DNA from: an uncultured Planctomycetota bacterium
Lineage (GTDB): Bacteria > Planctomycetota > Phycisphaerae > UBA1845 > Fen-1342
Direction of reading: 5' to 3'
Assembly (NCBI GenBank): GCA_900696525.1
Contig: CAADGL010000009.1
Location: 1 to 64,000, forward strand
Length of the DNA: 64,000 nt
Position numbers and translations under genes: made by a program. The notes under the pieces are model-generated. The model saw only the letters and a list, made by a program, of their open reading frames with translations, ran no database searches and had not been told where the DNA came from. Shown here one piece after another: positions 56,712 to 64,000 of the stretch (position 1 is its first letter; every line of letters starts with the position of its first letter).

Positions 56712-58286
56712 CTAGAACGGCAACCCGCGGCTGGCGCGGCGCGACTGCTGCGCGATCTCCGGGTTCAGGCGCTGACTGTAGGCGTCCTTGTCGGCGAAGT
56801 TGCGGTCGTAGACGAACCCGAAGCCGTACGTGAAGCGGAACGAGTTGCGGATGACGAACAGGAACGGCGCCAGAATGTGCGTCCCGACGTTTACAAGGTC
56901 GTCGTCCTGAAGCTCCACGTCCTCGTCGAGCCCCGCAAATACCCGATCCATGTTGACCGGGATCGTGATCTGCTTGTCGGTGCCACGCTCGCGACGGATC
57001 ACCTCCACCCGCGACGGCCAGGCCAGCGGCGTAAAGCCGGCGCCGATCGCGCCCAGCGCCTGCTTCATCGTGATCGGACGCCCGCCGAAGCCGTACACCC
57101 CCGGCCGGTTCACCTCCCCCATCAGGTAGAACACCCCCGTGTCGAACGGAGCCCGGATCGTGTCCCGGTCGCGGATCACGATGTTCATCCGCGGGTCCCC
57201 CGATTGCAGCGCGTCGGCGTCGATCTCGATCACCCGCTGCGTCAGCTCATACTCCGGCAGGCTGTCCCAATCGAAGGGGCGATCCACGTCCGGAACGCCG
57301 CGCGGCGCTGCCGCCTCAGCCCGCGTTGCGGGCGCGTCGGGCCGGACCTCGATCGTCTGACCGGTCGCCGGATCGAAGATGAGCCGCGGTCCGGCGGGCG
57401 CCGGCTGGGGCAGAGGCGGCAGGTCGTCGGCACCTGAACGGCTGCGCGGAGAGGCGGCCTCCTGCAAGGCAGCCGCGCCATCGTCGCGCGCGGGCTGCGA
57501 GTCCTGCGATAGGCCCGCCTCGCGGAAGCCGGCATCGCTGAAGACAACGCTGTCCGGCAGCTCCGGCGGCGGGATCACAAGCTCGTCGCGCGGGGCCGCC
57601 GGCCGCGCCGGGGGCTCGACGGGGCGGCGGGTTCCGGGCGCTGCGTCGAGCCGACGGATCACGCGGATCTTCTTGGCGTTGGGCCCCAGGCCGCGCGCCA
57701 GGCCGATGGCGTCGAGCAGGCGGAAGTCGTTCTGCGGGATGCCGTACGAGCCGGGGCCGAGGACATCGCCGAGAATCGAAAAGTAACGATTGCGCTTCAC
57801 CTGCGCGAGCACGATGACGACCGGGTCGGGCACGAGGTCGGCGTCGCGCAGACGCGCGACGATCTCCTGTTCAAGCTCCGACTCGGTCATGCCGGTGACG
57901 TAGACCTGGCCCAGGCGCGGGATTCGCAGGTAGCCGTTCTCGTTAACCTCCTGCTGGATGGCGTAGGGCCGCCCCTGGTCGATCAGGTCGTCGATGCTCA
58001 TGCCGATCGTGTCGCCGGGGCCGATGCGGTACTCGACGCTCTCGGGGATGAGGTCCTGGGGCGTGGGCTCGGTGGCGTTGGCGTAGCCGATGGGCACCTC
58101 GCGCGGCGTCAGGATGCGGCGGATGCCGCTCTCCTGGATGCCGTCGGGGAATTTCCCGACGGCGGTAGGGTCCAGAAAGCTCTGGGGAGGGACCATGGCG
58201 CACGCGGCGCAAAGCCCGACGGTTACGGCGCCGGCTGCGGCCAGGAGCGCCGACATCCGCCAAGTTAGCCCAGGTCGTTCGGCCAT
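56712..58286 (-). CDS. Wza-like polysaccharide export lipoprotein
   Basis: A 524-residue product (from the ATG at 58286) with a lipoprotein signal (lipobox LCAAC, Cys29). The polysaccharide export domain (about 65-150) contains VEYRIGPGDTIGMSIDD and NENGYLRIPRLGQVYVTGMT. SLBB domains follow (for example YLMGEVNRPGVYGFGGRPIT). Between them is a long low-complexity Pro/Ala insert (about 225-340), unusual for the family. The frame is also open to ATGs at 58337 and 58340, and their GAGG site is no worse, so the start is uncertain. It is the first gene of the exopolysaccharide/exosortase operon. Confidence 0.85.
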   Translation of the reverse strand: MAERPGLTWRMSALLAAAGAVTVGLCAACAMVPPQSFLDPTAVGKFPDGIQESGIRRILTPREVPIGYANATEPTPQDLIPESVEYRIGPGDTIGMSIDDLIDQGRPYAIQQEVNENGYLRIPRLGQVYVTGMTESELEQEIVARLRDADLVPDPVVIVLAQVKRNRYFSILGDVLGPGSYGIPQNDFRLLDAIGLARGLGPNAKKIRVIRRLDAAPGTRRPVEPPARPAAPRDELVIPPPELPDSVVFSDAGFREAGLSQDSQPARDDGAAALQEAASPRSRSGADDLPPLPQPAPAGPRLIFDPATGQTIEVRPDAPATRAEAAAPRGVPDVDRPFDWDSLPEYELTQRVIEIDADALQSGDPRMNIVIRDRDTIRAPFDTGVFYLMGEVNRPGVYGFGGRPITMKQALGAIGAGFTPLAWPSRVEVIRRERGTDKQITIPVNMDRVFAGLDEDVELQDDDLVNVGTHILAPFLFVIRNSFRFTYGFGFVYDRNFADKDAYSQRLNPEIAQQSRRASRGLPF

Positions 58287-58519
58287 GTCCTGCCGTTTCA
58301 GAAACGGGTGTTCACGCGACGCAAACAAAGACGCCATCATCCTCAGAAATCAAGCGGTTCCATGCCTTTATGCCGGCGGGGGCCGTGCTCGCCGTTGGCC
58401 CGCGAACCGTCTGCAAACCCCCCGCGCGGCATCTGAGGAACCGCGCCCGGCGAGCCCCACCTCGCGGGAAACCCCCCGCGCACCACAGCCCGGCCTCTCC
58501 GGCAGCCAAAAGAACGTAG
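58287..58519 (-). other. Long structured leader of the EPS/exosortase operon
   Basis: About 225 nt of untranslated RNA are predicted between the promoter at 58520-58549 and the Wza-like start. The leader is GC-rich. It has two direct copies of CGCGGGGGGTTT (58415-58426 and 58469-58480, minus strand), one of which folds as CGCGGG-GGGTTT-CCCGCG. Other possible stems are present. I do not recognise a known riboswitch class; it lacks the conserved cores of cyclic-di-GMP aptamers. A regulatory RNA is possible. Confidence 0.4.
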
Positions 58520-58549
58520 TTTGTACCGGGCCCCGACAACACGTGTCAA
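58520..58549 (-). promoter_or_regulatory. Promoter of the EPS/exosortase operon
   Basis: Minus strand TTGACA (58544-58549, perfect -35) and TACAAA (58520-58525) are 18 bp apart. Predicted start about 58513. The rest of the gap up to 58883 (about 330 bp) holds no recognised gene; it is GC-rich and presumably includes the promoter of the divergent acyltransferase gene. Confidence 0.7.
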
Positions 58550-58883
58550 ACTCCGCTCCCAGCGCCCGGCGGTCGGTCCTGCTACGCCGGCGGCGGATCG
58601 ACGGTTCGCAAGCGGCCGCCCCGGGCCGCCGATTCCTCAGACGTTATCGGCTTCGAGCCCGCGAGGACTTTGCCCAACCGCGGCCGGGCCCGCGCCCCGG
58701 CGGCTGGCGCGGGAGTGGATTGGGGAACCAAGGGGCCGCCGGGCCGAAACCGGTTGCGGCAAAGGCGCAGCTTGCGCCGTAACCGATAGGTCCACTGTGC
58801 CCCGCAACACCGGCCAACACGAACCGACGTTCAACCGCAGCCGCGGAATCGCCGCGGCGCCGGCCGCCACCAGCGGAGCGGGC

Positions 58884-59579
58884 ATGAGCGCGCTCTCGTC
58901 GCGCGTGCTGATCCTGGGCGCCGGCGGGCACGGGCGCGTCGTGCTCGACATCTTGCAACAGAGTGGCCACAGCGACGTCGCCGGTTTTCTTGACAACAAC
59001 GTCGAGATCCACGGGAGACGGATCGACGGGGTGCCCGTGCTGGGCGGGATCGCCGACGTGGCGCGCCTCGCGGCGGAGCACGACGCGCGGTCGATCGTGA
59101 TCGCGATCGGGGACAACGGCGTGCGGCGCGGTCTGGCGCGGAGCATCCGCCGCCTCGGGCTCGAGCTGGTGAACGCGATTCATCCGTCGGCGACGATCGC
59201 GGCCAGCGCCACCCTGGGGCGAAACGTCGTGGCCGCCGCGGGCGTGGTGGTCTGCGCCCACTGTCAGATCGGCGACTCGGTGATCCTGAACACGGGTTGC
59301 ATCGTCGATCACCAGACGATGGTCGGCGAAGGGGCCCACATCTGCCCGGGCGTGCGTGTCGCGGGGCGCGTGAAGATCGAATCCGGCGCATTTCTGGGGA
59401 TCGGCAGCACGGTCATTCCGAAGGTAATCATCGGGTGCGAGGCGGTCGTCGGCGCCGGAGCGGTGGTCATCGGCGACGTCGACGCGATGTCGACCGTCGT
59501 GGGTGTTCCGGCGCGGGCGGTGAAGCGCACGGACATGGACGAGGACGTCGCGGCGCTGATTCTGCCGGGGCGTGCCTAG
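58884..59579 (+). CDS. PglD/NeuD-like sugar O/N-acyltransferase
   Basis: A 231-residue product. The N-terminal Rossmann-like domain (RVLILGAGGHGRVVLDILQ, about 7-25) binds the nucleotide-sugar. The left-handed beta-helix of hexapeptide repeats (about 115-210, for example IGDSVILNTGCIVDH and GAFLGIGSTVIPKVIIG) holds the acetyl-CoA site. The NTGCIVDHQ segment places a catalytic-type His in the expected position. PglD/NeuD enzymes acetylate sugar precursors of glycans, which fits the neighbouring EPS operon. The ATG at 58884 follows GGAGCGGG; the frame is open upstream without similarity. The stop codon TAG lies inside the terminal repeat of the mobile element at 59576. Confidence 0.87.
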   Translation: MSALSSRVLILGAGGHGRVVLDILQQSGHSDVAGFLDNNVEIHGRRIDGVPVLGGIADVARLAAEHDARSIVIAIGDNGVRRGLARSIRRLGLELVNAIHPSATIAASATLGRNVVAAAGVVVCAHCQIGDSVILNTGCIVDHQTMVGEGAHICPGVRVAGRVKIESGAFLGIGSTVIPKVIIGCEAVVGAGAVVIGDVDAMSTVVGVPARAVKRTDMDEDVAALILPGRA

Positions 59580-59707
59580 TGTAGTGCCTCGCAAATAACT
59601 GCCTGTCCCTATGCAGGGTGGGGCGGGCTTCCAGCCCGCCCGAGCGGGCAAGATGCCCGCTCCACCCATCCGTGATACCGTCACGTTTCGGCGAGGCACT
59701 ACACTAG
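59576..59707 (-). mobile_element. MITE-like element, copy 2 (complete, 132 bp)
   Basis: A non-coding element with perfect 17-bp terminal inverted repeats, CTAGTGTAGTGCCTCGC (59576-59592) and its complement (59691-59707). Two internal 9-bp-stem hairpins match those of copy 1, to which it is inverted. It differs from copy 1 at two positions over the shared 125 bp. The outer CTAG on both sides could be a 4-bp target duplication, with the repeat proper beginning TGTAGTG. No transposase is encoded in the window. Confidence 0.9.
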
Positions 59708-59842
59708 CAGCCCGCTGAAGAACACCCCGGCCGCTCGCGAGAACGCTGATCTCGCCGGTCATTCCGACAGGCTGATAGCCTCAGCACAGCGGCCTCACGC
59801 TTCTACGCGAACCAACGCTGCAAATCCTGCGGCGGCAATTGA

Positions 59843-61255
59843 CTACCGCGGGCGGATGTTCGTGTCACCGGCGTAGCCCGTCAGGAAGAGCAGCTGGCTC
59901 TGGGTAATGACGGGGATCGACATCCCGCGGGCGCGCTCGATCACCTGGTCAAAGGCCTCCGCCGCCAGCTTCTGCTGCTCGATCTGCACCTGGACGTGGG
60001 GGGAGATCGACTGGCCGGGCGGCACGCGGGGCACGAGCGGCGCCACGCCGACGACGACGTACTCGACCGTGCCGTCGAGCTCGTCGACGACCTGGCCGCC
60101 CCAGTCGCGGATGATGGCGGCGATGCGCTCGCGGTCGTTCTGATCGACTTCACCGTCGTAGTTCAGGTCGAACGAGCCGCGGACGAGGAAGCGCGGCCGA
60201 TGACGCCGGTCGAACGCGATGTTGGCGACGAGGTCGCCCTCCACGATGGGCTGGCCGACCGTCTCGCGCATCACCAGGCACTCGGACATGTTCTCTTCGA
60301 CCGTCACGACTTCCAGCGAGGCCTTTCCACGCACGCTCTCGCGCGCCTCCGGCCCCGGGGCGTAGACCTCGAACGTGATGCCGGGCTTGAGATTGTCGCG
60401 GCGGCCGATGTCGATGTAGACCACCTTGCTGCCGGGAACGGCGCGAACGATGCGGCCGTCGGCCTTGCGCAGGATCCCGTTCGGATCCAGCGCCCCGCCC
60501 CGCAGCGACTGGACCTGCTGCTGCATGTCGAGCAGATCGCGCCGCAGCCGGCCGAACAGAATCTCGTTCTCGCGCCGCTCGACCGCGATCTGCGCCTTCT
60601 CCGCGTTCCACTCGCGCGCCTGCGTCTCCGACGAAGACTGGAATTCCTGCAACTGGCGGTCCTTGGCCTCCAGCGCCGACGTCTTCTCCTGGTCGACCCG
60701 CGCCAACTCCTCCCCGAGCTGTCCGACGGACGCCTTGAACTCATCGGCCGTCTCCTGCAAGCCGGCCGTGAGCGCGTCGCGCTCAGCCTGGAGCGCGGCG
60801 ATCTGCTCCTGTAGCGCGCTTTGCTGGCCTTTCAGCTCGAGCAGGGCGGCGTCCAGACTGCCAACGGCGGCCAGCAGGCTGCGCGTGCTGGCGAGCTGCG
60901 GGTGATGCTGTGCCACCTGGCCGAGCAGGCGCCGCGCCTCCGCCTGGATCGCCGGCCGAACCGCCGCGCGATTGCCGGTCACCAGGTCGGCCACGTCTTC
61001 GAAGTCCGAGTTCATGACGGCGAAGGCGGTGGAGCCGCGGGCCGCCGCTTCGTCGCTGTAATAGGCCGGCGCTGCGCCCATGGCCTTCAGCCGGTCGGCG
61101 AGGCGGCGGGCCTCCTCCTGCGCGCCTTGCAGGTTGGTCAGCGCGAAGATGAACGCACCCAGCGCCAGGACGGCGACGACGACGAACGCGATCATTCCGT
61201 AAAGCAGCCCGCTGCCGCCACCCCCGCCCCGAACCACTGCCGGTCGCCCCGCCAT
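59843..61255 (-). CDS. Membrane coiled-coil protein with FlgT-C-like and BRCT-like domains
   Basis: A 470-residue product; the ATG at 61255 has AAGGAG 7 nt upstream. One N-terminal transmembrane helix (about 17-40) leads to a long coiled coil (about 120-265). A small beta domain follows (about 275-350) with VVYIDIGRRDNLKPGITFEVY and VEGDLVAN, similar to the C-terminal domain of FlgT-like proteins. The last part (about 355-465) resembles a BRCT domain: FLVRGSFDLN, RERIAAIIRDWGGQVVDEL, VEYVVVG, IPVITQSQLLFLTGY. Its first loop holds an EF-hand-like DLNYDGEVDQND. Function unknown. Confidence 0.62.
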   Translation of the reverse strand: MAGRPAVVRGGGGGSGLLYGMIAFVVVAVLALGAFIFALTNLQGAQEEARRLADRLKAMGAAPAYYSDEAAARGSTAFAVMNSDFEDVADLVTGNRAAVRPAIQAEARRLLGQVAQHHPQLASTRSLLAAVGSLDAALLELKGQQSALQEQIAALQAERDALTAGLQETADEFKASVGQLGEELARVDQEKTSALEAKDRQLQEFQSSSETQAREWNAEKAQIAVERRENEILFGRLRRDLLDMQQQVQSLRGGALDPNGILRKADGRIVRAVPGSKVVYIDIGRRDNLKPGITFEVYAPGPEARESVRGKASLEVVTVEENMSECLVMRETVGQPIVEGDLVANIAFDRRHRPRFLVRGSFDLNYDGEVDQNDRERIAAIIRDWGGQVVDELDGTVEYVVVGVAPLVPRVPPGQSISPHVQVQIEQQKLAAEAFDQVIERARGMSIPVITQSQLLFLTGYAGDTNIRPR

Positions 61256-61383
61256 GCCAAAGCTCCTTGTCCGGTGAACCCGCCATGCTGCGTCGCCGCG
61301 CGACCAGGCCCCAGCGCCGGCGACGCCCATGAGTCCAAGACCCGCAGTATTGCCCCGAGGCGACACCTTGTCAAAAGGACCTC

Positions 61384-61520
61384 GCCAGGCGGTACTGGTG
61401 CAGTTTCAGCCGAGCCGCGCTCGTGAGGAAGCCTTGCGCCAGCAGACGTCCGCGTTTCAACCGCTTCCCTCACGGGCGCGGCTCGGCTCAGAGCGCAATC
61501 CGTACCAGTGCCCGCCAGGC
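61384..61520. repeat. Imperfect palindromic element, about 137 bp
   Basis: The left arm (61384-61432) and right arm (61463-61520) are inverted. The best-matched core is AGCCGAGCCGCGCTCGTGAGG on the left and the complement of CCTCACGGGCGCGGCTCGGCT on the right, and the outer GGCGGTACTGGTGC ends also pair. It lies in the 400-bp gap (61256-61655) between divergent genes. The gap otherwise shows only a possible TAAGAT -10 box near 61622 for alaS. Probably a REP/MITE-type element; a single copy is visible here. Confidence 0.6.
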
Positions 61521-61655
61521 CAGCGAACCCCCGGCGGCCCTGCGGCGCCGGGGTGGAATGGCCGCCGACCGCCCCCGGCGCGCTGGGCGGCGGCCCTCGC
61601 GCCAGACGCGCCGAAACGACGTAAGATCGTGCTTTTGGTCCCGCAGAGGTGCCCG

Positions 61656-64000
61656 ATGGCTCGTACCGCCGCCGATATCCGCCGAGAGTTCCTCGAGTTC
61701 TTCCGCGCCAGGCAGCATGCGCTTGTGCCGCCGTCGCCGGTGGTGCCCCACGACGACCCGACGCTGCTGTTCACCAACGCCGGCATGAACCAGTTCAAGC
61801 CGCTGTTTCTCGGCGCGGCCGATCGCAGCAGCGCGTTCGGCCGGCTGCGGCGGGCCGCCAACAGCCAGCCGTGCATCCGCGCCGGTGGCAAGCACAACGA
61901 CCTCGACGACGTGGGCCACGACACCTATCACCACACGTTCTTCGAGATGCTCGGCAACTGGTCCTTCGGCGATTACTTCAAGGACGAGGCGATCGCCTGG
62001 GCCTGGGAGCTGATCACGCAGGTCTGGAAGCTGGATCCCGATCGCCTGCACGCGACGTACTTCGCCGGCGACCAGGCGGAGAACCTGCCGCCGGACGACG
62101 AAGCCCGCGACCTGTGGCGGCGCTTTCTGCCGCCGGAGCGCATCCACCCCGGTAGCAAGAAGGACAACTTCTGGGAGATGGGCGACACGGGCCCGTGCGG
62201 CCCGTGCAGCGAGATGCACATCGACCTGACGCCGGACAAGAGCGGCGGCAAGCTCGTGAACGCGGGCGACGAGCGGGTGATCGAGTTCTGGAACCTGGTG
62301 TTCATCCAGTTCAACCGCGGCCCGGACGGCAAGCTGACGCCGCTGCCGGCCAAGCACGTCGACACGGGCATGGGATTCGAGCGCATCACGCGGCTGATTC
62401 AGGGCAAGCGCAGCAACTACGACATCGACGTGTTCACGCCGATATTCGACGCCATTCAGCGCGTGAGCGGGGCGGCGCCGTACGGCGGATTGATGGAAGC
62501 TGGGACCGGTGGCCCAGGCTGTGGCACAGGCGTCTCGCCTGTGTCGGGTGGCACAGGCGTCTCGCCTGTGACACGTTCCACGGGCGTCTCGCCCGTGGCG
62601 CACAGCGACATCATGCGCGACACCGCCTACCGCGTGATCGCCGACCACATCCGCACGCTGACATTCGCGATCGCCGACGGCGCGGTCCCCGACAAGGAAG
62701 GCCGCGGCTACGTCCTGCGGCGGATCCTGCGGCGGGCGGTGCGGTATGGCTGGCAGCATCTGGACCTGCACAAGCCGTTCCTGTGCGAGCTGGTGGACAC
62801 GGTGGTCGCGACGATGGGCGAGGCGTTTCCGAAGCTGCGCGAGAACCCGAGGCGCATCGTCGAGCTGATCCGCGACGAGGAGACGTCGTTCGAGCGCACG
62901 CTCGCGCGCGGCCTGGCGCTTTTCGAGGAAGCGGCCGAGCGCGCCCGCCGGCACCACAACGAGATTCACGGCGAAGACGCCTTCAGGCTGCACGACACGT
63001 TCGGTTTTCCGATCGATTTGACGCAGATCATGGCGGACGAGAAGGGTCTGCACGTCGATATCGGCGAGTACGAGCGGCTGATGGAGGAGGCGCGTGACCG
63101 GGCGCGCGGATCAAAACGAAACCTGGATGATGCATTCGATCGGGAAACATACGAGAAACTTGCGCAGGGTGAGCCTACGGACGACTCGCCGAAGTACGTG
63201 GAGCCGTTCGAGTGCCAGGCTCTCGTAATACAGGTCGGCGGCCCGGTATCCCACTCGGCGGGGGCGACAATCTCCTTCATGACGAATCGCACCGCGTTTT
63301 ATGCTGAGCAGGGCGGTCAGGTCGGAGATACGGGCTGGGTTGAAGGCGAGGGCGGCCTGCGGATCGAGGTCACGGGCGTCTCCCGCCATGGGGACTACGT
63401 CTTTCACCATGGCCAGGTGATTGGCGGCGAGGAGCCTCTCGGGAAGCAGGTTCGCATGCGCGTCAATCGGGCACGGCGCATGCGAATCATGCAGAACCAC
63501 ACCGCAACGCACGTTCTCAACTGGGCCCTGCGCGAAGTCCTCGGCGAGCATATCCAGCAGAAGGGCTCGCTGGTCGATCCCGAGAAGACGCGCTTCGATT
63601 TCTCGCACACGAAAGCAATGACGCCGGAGGAGATTGAGCGTATCGAGCGCCTGTGCCTGGAGCAGATCCGCCAGGCGCTGGACGTTCACACCAACAACAA
63701 CGAGCCCGTCTCGCAGCAGCAAGCGCTGGCGATCAACGGCCTGCGGGCCGTCTTCGGCGAGAAATACCCCGACCTCGTCCGCGTCGTCTCCATCGGCAAG
63801 CCCGTCGCCGACCTGCTCGCCAACCCGGATAGCCCCGAGTGGCGCAGGTACTCCATCGAGTTCTGCGGCGGCACGCACGTCAGGAACACCAGCGAGATCG
63901 GCGACTTCGTCCTCGTCGCCGAAGAGGCCGTCGCCAAGGGCGTCCGCCGGCTCGTCGGACTGAGCGGCGAGGCGGCCGCGGCGGCGCGGCGGCGCGGCCG
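61656..64000 (+). CDS. alaS: Alanyl-tRNA synthetase, partial (3' end beyond window)
   Basis: The frame is open from the ATG at 61656 to the window end, 781 residues of an expected 870-900. Class II aminoacylation motifs are present near the start (FFRARQHALVPPSPVVPHDD, FTNAGMNQFKPLFLG, HHTFFEMLGNWSFGDYFK). The editing domain has HTATH (in MQNHTATHVLNWAL), and CGGTHV supplies the other zinc ligands. The enzyme charges tRNA-Ala and clears mischarged Ser and Gly. Residues about 280-315 are an insertion encoded by short palindromic repeats, between GAAPYGG and HSDIMRDTAYRVIADHIRT. The frame is kept and no stop arises. Confidence 0.95.
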   Translation, partial: MARTAADIRREFLEFFRARQHALVPPSPVVPHDDPTLLFTNAGMNQFKPLFLGAADRSSAFGRLRRAANSQPCIRAGGKHNDLDDVGHDTYHHTFFEMLGNWSFGDYFKDEAIAWAWELITQVWKLDPDRLHATYFAGDQAENLPPDDEARDLWRRFLPPERIHPGSKKDNFWEMGDTGPCGPCSEMHIDLTPDKSGGKLVNAGDERVIEFWNLVFIQFNRGPDGKLTPLPAKHVDTGMGFERITRLIQGKRSNYDIDVFTPIFDAIQRVSGAAPYGGLMEAGTGGPGCGTGVSPVSGGTGVSPVTRSTGVSPVAHSDIMRDTAYRVIADHIRTLTFAIADGAVPDKEGRGYVLRRILRRAVRYGWQHLDLHKPFLCELVDTVVATMGEAFPKLRENPRRIVELIRDEETSFERTLARGLALFEEAAERARRHHNEIHGEDAFRLHDTFGFPIDLTQIMADEKGLHVDIGEYERLMEEARDRARGSKRNLDDAFDRETYEKLAQGEPTDDSPKYVEPFECQALVIQVGGPVSHSAGATISFMTNRTAFYAEQGGQVGDTGWVEGEGGLRIEVTGVSRHGDYVFHHGQVIGGEEPLGKQVRMRVNRARRMRIMQNHTATHVLNWALREVLGEHIQQKGSLVDPEKTRFDFSHTKAMTPEEIERIERLCLEQIRQALDVHTNNNEPVSQQQALAINGLRAVFGEKYPDLVRVVSIGKPVADLLANPDSPEWRRYSIEFCGGTHVRNTSEIGDFVLVAEEAVAKGVRRLVGLSGEAAAAARRRG
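62521..62598 (+). repeat. Three short palindromic repeats inside alaS
   Basis: Two units contain GGCACAGGCGTCTCGCCTGTG (62523-62543 and 62550-62570); the third is the variant CCACGGGCGTCTCGCCCGTGG (62578-62598). Each folds as a hairpin of 8-9 bp with a TCT loop. In the alaS frame they encode the repeated peptide TGVSPV. The unit structure resembles the hairpins inside the MITE-like element. Confidence 0.85.

Noticed and set aside
59703-59722. CTAGCAGCCCGCTGAAGAAC next to the MITE, which resembles some insertion sequence ends
   Set aside because: No matching inverted end or transposase was found in the 135 bp that follow.
61488-63053. Minus-strand open frame of 521 codons at the alaS locus
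   Set aside because: alaS is certain on the plus strand by its motifs; the reverse frame even contains translated repeat units.

Overview
The window is 64 kb of very GC-rich bacterial DNA from a member of the Planctomycetota, perhaps a Phycisphaerae-like lineage. That placement is an inference from family content: ECF sigma factors paired with TPR-bearing Ser/Thr kinases, a DUF1800/DUF1501 pair, a planctomycete-type cytochrome c lipoprotein, an H-X9-DG prepilin-like protein, an exosortase/PEP-CTERM system, and many secreted proteins ending in paired EF-hand (dockerin-like) repeats. I saw no rRNA, tRNA or CRISPR array.

Layout. 1-125 is a truncated copy of a 132-bp MITE-like element; a near-identical inverted copy lies at 59576-59707. 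185-7407 is the minor-pseudopilin half of a type II secretion cluster (GspH, I, J, K, then GspL/PilM-like and GspM/PilO-like proteins). 7471-20219 holds two sigma factor/Ser-Thr kinase pairs around three secreted proteins. 20234-24558 is an RND efflux pump with its adaptor. 24695-26560 holds an FmdB zinc ribbon, two membrane proteins and a heme oxygenase with a 39-residue membrane protein behind a clear promoter. 26771-34710 encodes an M1 aminopeptidase, YhbY, a PQQ-dependent sugar dehydrogenase-like lipoprotein, a cytochrome c lipoprotein, a methyltransferase and two multiheme cytochromes with 4 and 8 heme sites.

The most notable region is 34715-38502 on the minus strand. A sigma-70-like promoter and a complete cobalamin riboswitch precede three tightly packed genes: a PEP-CTERM surface protein, a secreted PQQ-like beta-propeller with a dockerin-like tail, and an H-X9-DG prepilin-like protein. 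No known B12 synthesis or transport gene is present. This looks like a B12-repressed cell-surface operon, and I propose a role in cobalamin capture. The idea is supported by analogy with the BtuG beta-propeller of Bacteroides, not by sequence identity.

38726-47726 carries DUF1800/DUF1501 Tat-exported proteins, an M23 peptidase, a 1230-residue subtilase and a secreted repeat protein. 47781-58549 is an exopolysaccharide/exosortase operon on the minus strand (Wza-like exporter, exosortase, EpsI-like protein, giant TPR protein, Wzc-like tyrosine kinase) behind a promoter and a leader of about 225 nt. This exosortase is the likely processing enzyme for the PEP-CTERM protein. A PglD-like acyltransferase, a membrane coiled-coil protein with a BRCT-like end and a partial alaS complete the window. 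The alaS gene carries an in-frame run of short palindromic repeats.
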